Counted from the stretch's first letter, positions 1 through 9,321 are shown. The stretch is 36,722 nt of DNA from CAMLDH01 sp966250375 (GCA_966250375.1 CBINHE010000040.1:1-36722); one strand, 5' to 3'. Program-made: numbers and translations. The notes: generated by a model from the letters alone, not told the origin.

Positions 1-113
1 TCCGAATTCCCTGCTACGCCCCCTTGAATGGGAAGGAGTGCGCAGCACGCTATCGTCGCCTTAATTTCTGACTTCTGTGTAATGGTCAGCCTCACAATTT
101 CAAACCGCACCGG

Positions 114-141
114 AAAATAAAAAAGCGCCTCCTGACGCTTT
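114..141 (-). terminator. Rho-independent terminator after ubiH
   Basis: Read on the minus strand, an 8-bp stem (AAAGCGTC / GGCGCTTT, one G-T wobble) closes an AGGA tetraloop and runs into a T-rich tract (positions 121 down to 114). It begins one base after the ubiH stop codon, so it should end the amgK-murU-pepP-ubiH transcript. Positions 1-113 beyond it hold nothing I recognise. Confidence 0.8.
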
Positions 142-142
142 G

Positions 143-1282
143 TTATTGACGCCGGCCAAACATCATCTGCTCCGCCAGCAGGCGTTTGGCGGGTTTGAGC
201 GCGTCGACCAGCGCCAGCGAGAATCCCAATGCGGTCTGCGACAGCGTGCCGTCCGGCGCGCTGGCAAAGATGCGCGCCATCGCATCGGTCAGGCTGATGG
301 TGACGCTGCGGTCGGACTGGCGCGCGCGTGCAAATTGCGCCAGCATGACAGGTGTCGCCTCTTGCGCCAGCAGCCGTGCCAGTACGACCGCATCGCGCAA
401 GCCGAGATTGAGTCCTTGTCCCGCGACCGGATGCAGGGTTTGCGCCGCATTGCCGATCGCAACTGTCCTGGCCGATGTCGCGGGATGCGCATTCAAGCCA
501 AGCGGGTACGCATTGCGTTGCGACACGCTGATGAAGCGGCCCAGACGCGAACCGAATGCGTTTTCCAGTGCGGTCAAAAATGCCGCGTCCGATAGCGCTG
601 CGAGTTTTTGTACACTTGTTGGCCGGGCACACCACACCAATGCATAGCCGTCATCTTGCGGCAATAGCGCGAGCGGTCCTTCATCGGTAAACCGCTCGAA
701 TGCACGATGCGCAATCGGCGCACTGGTGCGGACGTGCGCAACGAGCGCGGTCTGGTCGTAATCGCGTCGCAGCGATTTGGCGCTTTGGTCGATGAACACG
801 CCGCCTTCGGCTTGTACCAGGATATTCGTCGTGAATATCCGCCCATCGGCAAGCCGCAATTCGACATTGGCATCGCGCTCCGTGGTGGACGTGACTTGCG
901 CAGGACGAAGCGTCATGACGCCAAGCTTGGAAGCGACTGTCGCCAGCGACACGATCAGCGTACCGTAACGCGTCACGTAACCGAGCGCCGGCAGCGCGTA
1001 TTCCTCGCGGTCGATCAGGGTGCGTCCGAAATGGCCGCGGCGCGACACGTGGATTTGGTGGATCGCGCTGGCGGTGATCGGCCAGGCGCCGACTTCCTCC
1101 AGGATTTGCCGGCTGCCATATGACAATGCGATCGAACGCGGGTCCTGGGCGACCTGTTCAATTGTTTTTGCGTCAAGCAACGCGATGCGTGCCGGCGTCG
1201 CGCCGCGTTTTATCAGGAGCGCTGCCAGCGCCAAGCCCACTGGGCCGGCGCCGCAAATCGCGATATCGAAATCGGTCGTCAT
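143..1282 (-). CDS. ubiH: UbiH-type FAD-dependent ubiquinone biosynthesis hydroxylase
   Basis: Flavin monooxygenase of the UbiH/UbiF/VisC/Coq6 family, expected to hydroxylate the ring of the prenylated ubiquinone precursor at the inner membrane. Seen: an N-terminal Rossmann dinucleotide motif GAGPVG (residues 11-16) and the family's C-terminal FAD motif, GNAAQTLHP then AGQGLNLG (about 277-294), whose GNAAQ wording is typical of UbiH. The length of 379 aa is normal. I chose the ATG at 1282; a TTG three codons upstream (1291) sits closer to a GAGAG purine stretch and cannot be excluded. It is the last gene of the operon, starting 16 nt after the pepP stop. Which ring position it hydroxylates cannot be told from sequence, because Betaproteobacteria vary in their set of these enzymes. 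Confidence 0.85.
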   Translation of the reverse strand: MTTDFDIAICGAGPVGLALAALLIKRGATPARIALLDAKTIEQVAQDPRSIALSYGSRQILEEVGAWPITASAIHQIHVSRRGHFGRTLIDREEYALPALGYVTRYGTLIVSLATVASKLGVMTLRPAQVTSTTERDANVELRLADGRIFTTNILVQAEGGVFIDQSAKSLRRDYDQTALVAHVRTSAPIAHRAFERFTDEGPLALLPQDDGYALVWCARPTSVQKLAALSDAAFLTALENAFGSRLGRFISVSQRNAYPLGLNAHPATSARTVAIGNAAQTLHPVAGQGLNLGLRDAVVLARLLAQEATPVMLAQFARARQSDRSVTISLTDAMARIFASAPDGTLSQTALGFSLALVDALKPAKRLLAEQMMFGRRQ

Positions 1283-1298
1283 CGCTGGCAAGGCACTC

Positions 1299-2636
1299 TC
1301 ACTTCTTCATCACTGCTTCGATGTCGGTCACCGTCTTGGGTGCGCCGTAACTGAGCACATCGCAGCCGTCTTCGGTAATCAGCACGTCGTCTTCAATGCG
1401 GATGCCGATGTTCCAGTACTGTTCCGGCACGCCGGGCGCGGGACGTACATAGATACCCGGTTCCACCGTCAGCACCATGCCGGGCCGTAGTATGCGCCAC
1501 GGTTTTTCCTGTCCCGGAGATGCCTCGGCCAATTCGCGGTATTCGCCGACATCATGCACGTCCATCCCGATCCAGTGCCCGGTGCGATGCATGTAAAACT
1601 GACGGTAATCCCCTTTGGCAATCACGTCATCCAGCGTGCCGGCCTTGTTCTTGTCGAGCAGTCCGGTATCGAGCATGCCCTGTGCGAGCACACGCACTGC
1701 AGCGTCATGGCCGTCGATGAAGCGCTTGCCTGGCCTTGTCGAATCGATCGCGGCTGTTTGCGCTGCCAGCACAATCTCGTACAGTATTTTTTGCGGATCG
1801 GTGAATTTGCCATTGGCCGGATAAGTGCGCGTAATGTCGGATGCATAGCTGTCGAATTCGCAACCGGCATCGATCAGCACCAGATCACCATCCTTCAGCA
1901 CCGCATTGCCTGCACGGTAATGCAGCACGCAGGCGTTGACGCCGGTCGCGACGATCGACGTATACGCAGGGAAGTCGGACCCGTTCCTGCGGAATTCATG
2001 CAACAACTCCGCTTCGATCTGATACTCATGCAAGCCGGGGCGGGATGCGTGCATTGCGCGCGCATGCGCTGCTGCGGAGATCGCGGCGGCGCGCTTCATG
2101 GCGTCAATTTCATCGGCGTCCTTGAACAGGCGCATTTCACTGAGCAATGCATGCACATCGTGCGTGATGGCGGGGGCGGTGACGCCGGCACGGTTTCGCA
2201 CGCGTACCGCTTGCAGCCATGTTTGCACCTGCGCATCGAGCTGGCTGTTGCTGCCGAGCGCGTAGAAAAGCGCCGGCACATCCGCCATCAACTTGGGCAT
2301 CTCGGCATCCAATGCCTCGATCGGGAAAGCGGCATCGAAACCGAAGGTTTCGCGCGCCGCTTCCGGGCCGTAACGGAAACCGTCCCAGATTTCGCGCTCC
2401 ATATTTTTTTCACGGCAAAACAGGATCGCCTGCGTTGTTTTGCCGGCGACCAAGACGATCACCGCTTCCGGTTCAGTGAAGCCGGACAGATAGTAAAAAT
2501 AACTGTCGTGCCGATACGGGTAATCGGCGTCGCTATTGCGCTTGACTTCAGGCGCCGTCGGAATGATGGCGACGCCGCCGCCTTTGGCCTGCATCTGCGC
2601 GATCAGTGCCGCGCGTCGGGTTGCATACGAGTTCAT
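1299..2636 (-). CDS. pepP: Xaa-Pro aminopeptidase (aminopeptidase P)
   Basis: M24B metallopeptidase that removes an N-terminal residue preceding proline, in the cytoplasm. The N-terminal half (about 1-170) is the aminopeptidase-P N domain. The C-terminal pita-bread fold shows all five di-metal ligands of the family: D256, D267, H354, E392 and E415, in the contexts LIDAG, SDITR, RTGHWIG, VEPGIY and RIEDD. Length 445 aa, close to the E. coli enzyme. Its ATG overlaps the murU stop by one base (TGATG), so translation is probably coupled. The link with ubiH downstream is a common proteobacterial arrangement. Confidence 0.95.
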   Translation of the reverse strand: MNSYATRRAALIAQMQAKGGGVAIIPTAPEVKRNSDADYPYRHDSYFYYLSGFTEPEAVIVLVAGKTTQAILFCREKNMEREIWDGFRYGPEAARETFGFDAAFPIEALDAEMPKLMADVPALFYALGSNSQLDAQVQTWLQAVRVRNRAGVTAPAITHDVHALLSEMRLFKDADEIDAMKRAAAISAAAHARAMHASRPGLHEYQIEAELLHEFRRNGSDFPAYTSIVATGVNACVLHYRAGNAVLKDGDLVLIDAGCEFDSYASDITRTYPANGKFTDPQKILYEIVLAAQTAAIDSTRPGKRFIDGHDAAVRVLAQGMLDTGLLDKNKAGTLDDVIAKGDYRQFYMHRTGHWIGMDVHDVGEYRELAEASPGQEKPWRILRPGMVLTVEPGIYVRPAPGVPEQYWNIGIRIEDDVLITEDGCDVLSYGAPKTVTDIEAVMKK

Positions 2637-3352
2637 CAGCGGGTTCCTTGCGCGAGGGGGGTATTCAGGTTCGACAGTTGTTCGACTGTGCCGACATTGG
2701 TCCAGTCGCCGCGATACAATTCGCCGCCGATCAGGCCTTTCGCTGCGAACTCGTACAGCAGGGGCCCCAGCTTGGCGTGCGTGCCGGGTGCAATTGCGTC
2801 AAACATCTCGGGCCGATAAACACCGATATTGGCGAACGTGTACCTTGGTTCGCCTGTGTCCGAGATTGAAAAATTATTCAGCGCAAAATCGCCTTTTGGA
2901 TGATAGGGGGGATTTTTGACCAGATACAACCAGGCGACATCGCGCTTGTCCGTTGGATGAGGATTCCCCCATACGTCATGGTCGTTCAATACATCCTTGA
3001 CCTGCTCAAAATCGAAATGCGGACAGTAGATGTCGCCGGAAATGGCTAAAAACGGTTTGTCGTCCAGCAGATGCCGCGCTTTTGCGATACCCCCCGCGGT
3101 TTCCAGCGCCGTACCTTCGGCGGAGTAGCTGATGCGGGCGCCGAATTTGGCGCCGTCACCCAAAGCGTCTTCGATCATCTGGCCGAGGTGCGCGTGATTG
3201 ATCACGATGTCGGTGATTCCGGCGCGCACCAGATTGACGATATGCCACGTGATCAGCGGCCGGCCACGTACTTTCAATAAGGGTTTGGGACAGGTATCGG
3301 TCAGCGGGCGCATCCGTTCGCCGCGTCCGGCGGCGAAGATCATTGCTTTCAT
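2636..3352 (-). CDS. murU: N-acetylmuramate alpha-1-phosphate uridylyltransferase
   Basis: Nucleotidyltransferase of the glucose-1-phosphate thymidylyl/uridylyltransferase fold. It converts MurNAc-1-phosphate plus UTP to UDP-MurNAc in the cell-wall recycling route that bypasses de novo UDP-MurNAc synthesis. Seen: the N-terminal nucleotide-binding signature AAGRGERMRPLT (7-18) followed by PKPLL, and 238 aa, the compact size of MurU rather than of longer RmlA/GalU enzymes. The assignment is strengthened by its position directly after amgK, the kinase that makes its substrate. Without that neighbour it could only be called a sugar nucleotidyltransferase. Confidence 0.9.
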   Translation of the reverse strand: MKAMIFAAGRGERMRPLTDTCPKPLLKVRGRPLITWHIVNLVRAGITDIVINHAHLGQMIEDALGDGAKFGARISYSAEGTALETAGGIAKARHLLDDKPFLAISGDIYCPHFDFEQVKDVLNDHDVWGNPHPTDKRDVAWLYLVKNPPYHPKGDFALNNFSISDTGEPRYTFANIGVYRPEMFDAIAPGTHAKLGPLLYEFAAKGLIGGELYRGDWTNVGTVEQLSNLNTPLAQGTR

Positions 3353-3371
3353 TCCAGGGAGTCCATTTCAA

Positions 3372-4397
3372 TCAAAAGGTATAACCGACCTGCGGCGCCT
3401 TGTCTTCCAATTCATCCAGGAGCCGCACCAGCGGTATCAATGCGTTGTAACGCTTGGCCGCATTGCGCGTGTATGCCATCACCAAAGGCAAATCCTTCAG
3501 ATAGGCGTCCTTGCCGTCGCGATGATAGAGCCGCGCGAAGATGCCCAGTATTTTCAGATGGCGTTGCACGCCCATGAATTCGAAATCGCGATAGAAGTTG
3601 TCGATGTCCGGATTGACCGGCAACCCGGCGCGTTTGGCACGCTCCCAGTAACGGATCGCCCAATCGAGCACCATTTCTTCATCCCACTGCACGTACGCAT
3701 CGCGCAGCAGCGACACCAGGTCGTAGGTGATCGGCCCGTACACGGCATCCTGAAAATCCAGGATGCCCGGATTCCCCTTGTCCATCACCATCAGGTTGCG
3801 CGAGTGATAGTCGCGATGTACATACACCTGAGGCTGCGCCAGGTTGTTCGCAAGCAGCGCATCGAATACCTTGTTCAATGTCGCGGTTTGCGTATCCGAT
3901 AATGTGACGCCGAGATGCTTGCCGATATACCACTCCGGGAACAGCATCAGTTCGCGCAACAGCAGCGCGCGATCATATTCCGGCAATACCTCGGGTTCGC
4001 TTTGCACTTGGATCAACACCAGTGCATCGATCGCATCAAGATAGAGCTTGTGTGCGGTGTCATGATTGAGCTGATTCAAATAGGTGGTCGGCCCCAAGTC
4101 GGACAGCAACAAGAACCCGCGTTCGACGTCCTGTGCCACCACTATCGGCACCGAAACGCCGGATTTGCCGAACAGTTCGGCGACATGGATGAACGGACGC
4201 ACGTCTTCTTGCGGCGGCGGTGCATCCATCGCGATATAGGTCGAGCCATCCGCGGCATCGATCCGGAAATAACGCCGGAAGCTGGCATCCGACGACGCCG
4301 GACGAATCGAATCAGGCAGCATTGACGGCGACGGCACAGTCGCCAACCATTGTTTTAACTGGGCAAGACGGGTATCTGGGGAGGGGTGTAAAGACAT
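3372..4397 (-). CDS. amgK: Anomeric MurNAc/GlcNAc kinase AmgK
   Basis: Aminoglycoside-phosphotransferase-like kinase that phosphorylates the anomeric carbon of MurNAc and GlcNAc, supplying MurU. Seen: catalytic loop HRDYHSRN (194-201, base D196) and the metal-binding DFQD (214-217), within 341 aa. The frame stays open for 437 more codons upstream, but that stretch lies antisense to lptD and has no family resemblance. The ATG at 4397, 111 nt from the divergent lptD start, is therefore chosen; the protein from there begins in normal family register. In Pseudomonas putida the AmgK-MurU route underlies intrinsic fosfomycin tolerance; whether that holds here is inference. Confidence 0.9.
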   Translation of the reverse strand: MSLHPSPDTRLAQLKQWLATVPSPSMLPDSIRPASSDASFRRYFRIDAADGSTYIAMDAPPPQEDVRPFIHVAELFGKSGVSVPIVVAQDVERGFLLLSDLGPTTYLNQLNHDTAHKLYLDAIDALVLIQVQSEPEVLPEYDRALLLRELMLFPEWYIGKHLGVTLSDTQTATLNKVFDALLANNLAQPQVYVHRDYHSRNLMVMDKGNPGILDFQDAVYGPITYDLVSLLRDAYVQWDEEMVLDWAIRYWERAKRAGLPVNPDIDNFYRDFEFMGVQRHLKILGIFARLYHRDGKDAYLKDLPLVMAYTRNAAKRYNALIPLVRLLDELEDKAPQVGYTF

Positions 4398-4437
4398 GAA
4401 CGGCCTGGACAAACGGGTTGAATGGGGTGAAGTCCCA

Positions 4438-4443
4438 TATAAT
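4438..4443 (+). promoter_or_regulatory. Candidate -10 box for lptD
   Basis: A perfect TATAAT lies in the 111-nt divergent region, 65 nt before the lptD start. No good -35 hexamer sits 16-18 nt upstream (the nearest, TTGAAT at 4418, leaves only 14 nt). This is a candidate only. Confidence 0.3.
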
Positions 4444-4508
4444 AAGGGATTAACCTTAAAAAATCGCCTGCTTATGCTGCCAGCACCGATGCCCAAGTCC
4501 CTCTTTTC

Positions 4509-6704
4509 ATGACTTGGCTTTCTGCATTTCCCAAATTGCAACCTTTGCTTCGCGTCATGACCGCCGTGGTTACGGTCACGTCCGTACCTGTGGCGGTTTT
4601 CGCGCAGGAAGCGGTAAAACCGGCCACAAGCGACGACAAGGATCTTCCCGCGACCCTCAGTGCCGAGCAGATGAGTGGTCGTCCCGATCGCGAAATCGTG
4701 ATGGAGGGCGATGTCGAAATCACGCGCGGCAACACCACGGTCCGTGCCGACAGGGCGACCTATCACATTGTCGAGGATGAGGTGGAGGCCGCCGGCAATA
4801 TCTGCCTGCAGCGCGTCGGCGACCGCTATACCGGCGATGAATTGAAGCTGAAGATGGATGCGGGACAGGGTTATGTGCTGCATCCGACTTACCGCCTGGA
4901 GCGCAACAATGCGCAAGGTCAGGCCGAACGCATCGATTTCGAAGCGGAAGATCGCGCACTGGTGACCGATGGCACCTACAGCACGTGCGAAGGACCGGAC
5001 CCGGATTGGTATTTGAAGTCGGACACGCTGCACCTCGATAGCGGGCGCGACGTGGGTAACGCTTCCACGACGATCGTGTATTTCAAGGGTGTGCCGATCC
5101 TGGGTACGCCGGCGCTGTCTTTTCCATTGTCGGACGCGCGCAAATCGGGCGTGCTGCCGCCATCGATCGGGACTACCAACAAGGGCGGCCTCGAAATCAC
5201 GGTGCCATATTATGTCAACATCGCGCCCAACCGCGATTTGACGCTGTACCCGAATATCATTGCGCGCCGCGGCTTGCAGTTGGGAGCGCATGGGCGTTAC
5301 CTGAGCGAGACGTATTTCGGTGAAACACGGCTTGAATTCCTGCCCAACGACCAGCAGACGAAGACCAATCGCTACGCGGTCACATCGACCCATGCGCAGA
5401 CACTGGCGCCCGGGTTGTCGTGGGGATGGAATATCAATGCCGCCTCGGACAACGATTATCCGAGCGATTTTTCGCGCACCATCACGACCAGCTCGCAGCG
5501 GTTGCTGCCGCGCGAGACCAACCTCAATTATTCGGGCGCCCACTGGAGTGCCGGCTTGCGCACGTCGGATTACCAGGTGCTGCAGGATCCGGCTGCGCTG
5601 ATCACCCGCCCGTATGCCCGCTTGCCGCAATTGGCAGTTCAGGCGGGCCGCCAGGATGTGAGCGGTTTTGACTGGATCGTGCAATCGGAAATGACGCGTT
5701 TCTGGCATCAGGACTTGGTACGCGGCGACCGCTTTGTACTCAATCCGAAAGTGTCCTATCCGATCATCCGCCCCGGCTATTTTGTCACGCCAAAATTATC
5801 GTTCGACCTGACAAAATATTCGCTCGACAACACGACAGCGGGTACGCCGGAAACGCTGTCGCGTGCCTTGTCCACCTTCTCGGTCGACAGCGGCCTGGTG
5901 TTCGAACGCCGCGCGCGGTTTTTCGGGCAGGACATGACACAGACGCTGGAACCGCGTCTGTTTTATGTGCGCACACCTTATCGTGACCAGAGCCAGTTTC
6001 CGAATTTCGATAGCGCCGAAGCCGATTTGAGTTTTGCGCAGCTGTTCAGTGAAAATCGCTTTGTCGGACACGACCGCATCAGCGACGCCAACCAACTGAC
6101 CGCAGCACTAGTGTCGCGTTACATCGAACCGACCGGCGCCGAGCGTATGCGCTTTGCGCTGGGCCAGCGCTTTTATTTTTCCGACCCGCGCGTAACCTTG
6201 GGCACGGCAAGCAACGCGAGCCGCTCCGACTGGCTGATCGCCGCATCGGGCCAGCTTACTGCCGCCTTGAGCGTGGAAGGCAACATGCAATACAGCGAGA
6301 GCCTGCGCACCCTGAATCGCGCCAATTTCGGCATACGCTGGCAACCTGGGCCAAAACGGGTACTCAATGTGCAATATCGCCGTGATTTGAACAGCCTCCC
6401 GGGACCGCTGGAACAGATTGATACTTCGGCACAATGGCCGATTGCAAGCCGCTGGTACGGCGTCGGGCGGGTAAACTATTCGCTGCCCGACCAGAAAGTT
6501 GTGGAAGGATTGCTGGGAATGGAATATAAAGCCGATTGCTGGGTCTTCCGCATCGTCGCCCAGCGCATTCCAACCGCAGCCGAAAAAGCAACGTCGGCCC
6601 TGTTTTTCCAGCTTGAGTTAAATGGATTGACCCGGTTGGGATCCAATCCGCTGGATGCGCTGCGCACCAGCGTCCCCGGCTACCAACTTATCAATCAACC
6701 TTGA
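4509..6704 (+). CDS. lptD: LPS-assembly outer-membrane protein LptD
   Basis: Outer-membrane beta-barrel that, with the lipoprotein LptE, inserts lipopolysaccharide into the outer leaflet. Seen: a cleavable signal peptide ending near AVFAQ (about residue 33); a beta-jellyroll OstA/LptA-like domain (about 50-190) with the phrase EGDVEITRGN; then a long barrel of alternating aromatic strands. Length 731 aa, shorter than E. coli (784). Only three cysteines are present (C99, C160, C677), whereas E. coli LptD has four; one N-to-C disulfide could still form. It is followed by surA, whose product folds LptD. Start ATG at 4509; no better upstream start is in frame. Confidence 0.95.
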   Translation: MTWLSAFPKLQPLLRVMTAVVTVTSVPVAVFAQEAVKPATSDDKDLPATLSAEQMSGRPDREIVMEGDVEITRGNTTVRADRATYHIVEDEVEAAGNICLQRVGDRYTGDELKLKMDAGQGYVLHPTYRLERNNAQGQAERIDFEAEDRALVTDGTYSTCEGPDPDWYLKSDTLHLDSGRDVGNASTTIVYFKGVPILGTPALSFPLSDARKSGVLPPSIGTTNKGGLEITVPYYVNIAPNRDLTLYPNIIARRGLQLGAHGRYLSETYFGETRLEFLPNDQQTKTNRYAVTSTHAQTLAPGLSWGWNINAASDNDYPSDFSRTITTSSQRLLPRETNLNYSGAHWSAGLRTSDYQVLQDPAALITRPYARLPQLAVQAGRQDVSGFDWIVQSEMTRFWHQDLVRGDRFVLNPKVSYPIIRPGYFVTPKLSFDLTKYSLDNTTAGTPETLSRALSTFSVDSGLVFERRARFFGQDMTQTLEPRLFYVRTPYRDQSQFPNFDSAEADLSFAQLFSENRFVGHDRISDANQLTAALVSRYIEPTGAERMRFALGQRFYFSDPRVTLGTASNASRSDWLIAASGQLTAALSVEGNMQYSESLRTLNRANFGIRWQPGPKRVLNVQYRRDLNSLPGPLEQIDTSAQWPIASRWYGVGRVNYSLPDQKVVEGLLGMEYKADCWVFRIVAQRIPTAAEKATSALFFQLELNGLTRLGSNPLDALRTSVPGYQLINQP

Positions 6705-6744
6705 TTGACCTGATCAACGCAACCTTCACAAGTCACGTTAACCC

Positions 6745-8214
6745 ATGAACACTTTTCCCACCATGCATGCTGCCCAGAATTCGCTCCACCGTATGACGCT
6801 TGCGGCAATCCTGATGTGTGTGACGCTGAGTGCAATGCCCAATGCCTGGTCGCAAGCCAAGAGGGCTGGCCACCAGAAGCCGGCGGCCGGCGCGCAAGCG
6901 CACACCCAGTTAGCGGAGAGCAAGCTCAAGATCACTCCCGATATGCCGGCGGCTGGTGCGAAAGCACGCGTCCAGTTGGCGGATTCTATCGTCGCGGTGG
7001 TCAACAACGAAGTCATTACGAGCGTCGAATTGAACGAGCGGATGCGTCTGGTAGAAAACCGGATGAAGAGTCAGGGTGTGGCCATGCCGCCTCATGATGA
7101 ATTGCAGAAGCAATTGCTGGAGCGTCTGATTGTCGATCGCGCACAATTGCAACTGGCGCAGGAAACGGGTATCCGCGTCGACGACATCATGCTCGATCGC
7201 GCGGTGGCACGCATTGCGGAACAAAACAAAATGTCGGTGCAGGATTTCCGTAATCAATTGGAACGTGAAGGAACGCCTTTTGCCCGCTTCCGCCAAGATA
7301 TCCGCGAGCAAATCATCATGCAGCGCGTGCGCGAACGCGAAGTCGACAACAAGATCCAGATCGCCGAATCGGAAGTCGACAATTACCTCGCGATCGAATC
7401 GGCGGCCACGCAAGTGCAACAAGAATTCAATCTGGCGCAGATTCTGGTGCGTATCCCGGAAAACGCATCGGCAGAACAGATCGGCGAGCGCCGTCGTCGC
7501 GCAGAAAACGTGCTGCAGCAAGTGAGGGCCGGTGGCGACTTTGCCAAGCTGGCGGCGACGTATTCCGACTCGGTCGATGCCTTGAAGGGCGGGGAGCTGG
7601 GATGGCGCAGCCAGGATCGTCTGCCGCAGCTATTCGTGGACGCTGTCGCGAATGTGAAGCAAGGCGATGTATCCGACGTGGTGAAAAGCGCGAACGGCTT
7701 CCATATCCTGAAGGTGGTCGGCAAGCGGGTGCCGAGCGTGGTGAAGACCGGCGCAAGTGCGCCGACGGTACAGCAAACGCATGCGCGCCACATCCTGATC
7801 AAGGTGAATCAGGTCGTCACGGCAGCCGATGCGCGACGCAGACTGGCCGAGCTGAAAGATCGCATTGACCACAAGGCAGCCACATTCGAAGATTTGGCAA
7901 AGTTGTATTCCAACGATCTGTCAGCCTCCAAAGGCGGCGACCTCGGATGGATTTATCCGGGCGATACCGTGCCGGAGTTCGAACGCGCGATGGATGGCTT
8001 GCAGGAAGGGCAGGTGAGCGAACCGATCGAATCGCCGTTCGGCTTCCACCTGATACAGGTGCTGGAACGCAAGAAGGACGACGTGTCGAAAGAACGCCAG
8101 CGCATGGTCGCACGTCAGATCATCCGCGACCGCAAGCTGGAAGAGGCGACCGAGGATTGGCTGCGCCAGCTGCGTGACCGAGCGTACGTCGAATACCGGC
8201 TCGACGAAAAATAA
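6745..8214 (+). CDS. surA: Periplasmic chaperone and peptidyl-prolyl isomerase SurA
   Basis: Periplasmic chaperone for outer-membrane proteins including LptD. Order: a signal peptide ending near NAWSQA (about 36); a low-complexity linker containing a 22-residue tandem repeat (PAAGAQAHTQLAES at 46-59 and PAAGAKARVQLADS at 68-81); the SurA N-terminal helical domain starting at VAVVNNEVIT; and two parvulin (PpiC) domains at about 224-330 and 340-445. Length 489 aa against 428 in E. coli; the excess lies mostly in the N-terminal linker. It starts 40 nt after lptD and is probably co-transcribed. ATGs at 6763 and 6793 are possible alternative starts. Confidence 0.95.
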   Translation: MNTFPTMHAAQNSLHRMTLAAILMCVTLSAMPNAWSQAKRAGHQKPAAGAQAHTQLAESKLKITPDMPAAGAKARVQLADSIVAVVNNEVITSVELNERMRLVENRMKSQGVAMPPHDELQKQLLERLIVDRAQLQLAQETGIRVDDIMLDRAVARIAEQNKMSVQDFRNQLEREGTPFARFRQDIREQIIMQRVREREVDNKIQIAESEVDNYLAIESAATQVQQEFNLAQILVRIPENASAEQIGERRRRAENVLQQVRAGGDFAKLAATYSDSVDALKGGELGWRSQDRLPQLFVDAVANVKQGDVSDVVKSANGFHILKVVGKRVPSVVKTGASAPTVQQTHARHILIKVNQVVTAADARRRLAELKDRIDHKAATFEDLAKLYSNDLSASKGGDLGWIYPGDTVPEFERAMDGLQEGQVSEPIESPFGFHLIQVLERKKDDVSKERQRMVARQIIRDRKLEEATEDWLRQLRDRAYVEYRLDEK

Positions 8215-8242
8215 TATCCATGTCTTTTTTATCCAAACGCCT

Positions 8243-9280
8243 GTGAGCATCCGGCCCACGATAGCCATTACCTGCGGCGAACCTGCAGGCATCGGCCCCG
8301 AGATTGCCGTAAAGGCGGCATGGCAGATGCGCGATGCTGTCAATTGCGTGCTGGTGGGCGATGCCGCGTTCTTATCGATGATTGCAGCCGATATCGATCC
8401 CGCGATCAGGCTGGCTGCATTATCTCAACAGGCAATGCGCAACACCGGCTTGCCGAGTTTTCCCGCCAATCAGATCGCCGTGCTCGATTGTCCATTGGCG
8501 GAGCCAGTGGTGCCTGGAAAACTGGACGCGCGAAACGGGCGTTACGTATTGCAGACGCTGGATATCGCGATCGAAGGCGCCCAGCAGCGCTGGTTCGACG
8601 CGATCGTAACGGCGCCGCTGCAAAAGAGCACGATCAATGACGCCGGCATGCCGTTTACCGGACATACCGAGTATCTGGCAGAAAAGACGAATACCGAGCA
8701 AGTCGTGATGATGCTGGCCGGCGGCGACGCATCGCATTATTTGCGGGTAGCATTGGCCACCACGCATCTGGCCTTGAAAGACGTGCCGGATGCAATCACC
8801 TTCGACAGCCTGGCGCGCACGCTCGACATTGTGCATGGCGACCTGCAGAGCAAATTCGGCCTGGTCAGGCCGTGCATCCTGGTGACCGGATTGAATCCGC
8901 ATGCCGGCGAGGGCGGCTATCTGGGGCGCGAAGAAATCGATGTGATAACACCGGTGCTGCAAGCCGCGCAGGCAAAGGGCATGGATGTCAGCGGCCCGTA
9001 TCCGGCCGATACGCTGTTCCAGCCGAAATGTCTGGAGCGCGCCGACTGCGTACTGGCGATGTACCATGACCAGGGCTTGCCGGTATTGAAGTACGCGAGC
9101 TTTGGGCGTGGCGTGAATATCACGCTTGGCCTGCCGATCATTCGCACCTCGGTCGATCATGGTACCGCGCTCGATTTGGCGATCAAAGGTATTGGTCATG
9201 CCGACCATGGCAGCATGATGGAAGCGATCAAAGTCGCCGCGCAGATGGTGGCGGCAAGTTCTCATTCAATCCCGTCCTGA
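8243..9280 (+). CDS. pdxA: 4-hydroxythreonine-4-phosphate dehydrogenase
   Basis: NAD-dependent dehydrogenase of pyridoxal 5'-phosphate synthesis that oxidises 4-phosphohydroxy-threonine. Seen: N-terminal CGEPAGIGPE (11-20), the GHTEYLAE segment, YHDQGLPVLKY, and LPIIRTSVDHGTALDLA near the C-terminus with conserved metal and substrate residues. I chose the GTG at 8243, which gives the usual short N-terminus (345 aa). A GTG at 8174 would add 23 unconserved residues inside surA. No strong Shine-Dalgarno precedes 8243. An eight-codon reading frame (8220-8246) ends over this GTG, so coupled re-initiation is conceivable. Confidence 0.93.
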   Translation: MSIRPTIAITCGEPAGIGPEIAVKAAWQMRDAVNCVLVGDAAFLSMIAADIDPAIRLAALSQQAMRNTGLPSFPANQIAVLDCPLAEPVVPGKLDARNGRYVLQTLDIAIEGAQQRWFDAIVTAPLQKSTINDAGMPFTGHTEYLAEKTNTEQVVMMLAGGDASHYLRVALATTHLALKDVPDAITFDSLARTLDIVHGDLQSKFGLVRPCILVTGLNPHAGEGGYLGREEIDVITPVLQAAQAKGMDVSGPYPADTLFQPKCLERADCVLAMYHDQGLPVLKYASFGRGVNITLGLPIIRTSVDHGTALDLAIKGIGHADHGSMMEAIKVAAQMVAASSHSIPS

Positions 9281-9321
9281 ATGGCGCATCGCATGCGCTT
9301 TACGCTCGAATTTCCAAATTA

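Noticed and set aside
1554..2819. A 421-codon plus-strand frame opposite pepP and murU
   Set aside because: It is a shadow of two well-supported genes, rich in His, Arg and Cys with no motif.
4398..5708. A 437-codon open frame extending amgK upstream on the minus strand
   Set aside because: It lies wholly antisense to lptD, shows no protein family features, and the AmgK family begins at the ATG at 4397. It is a coding-strand shadow favoured by GC-biased codon use.
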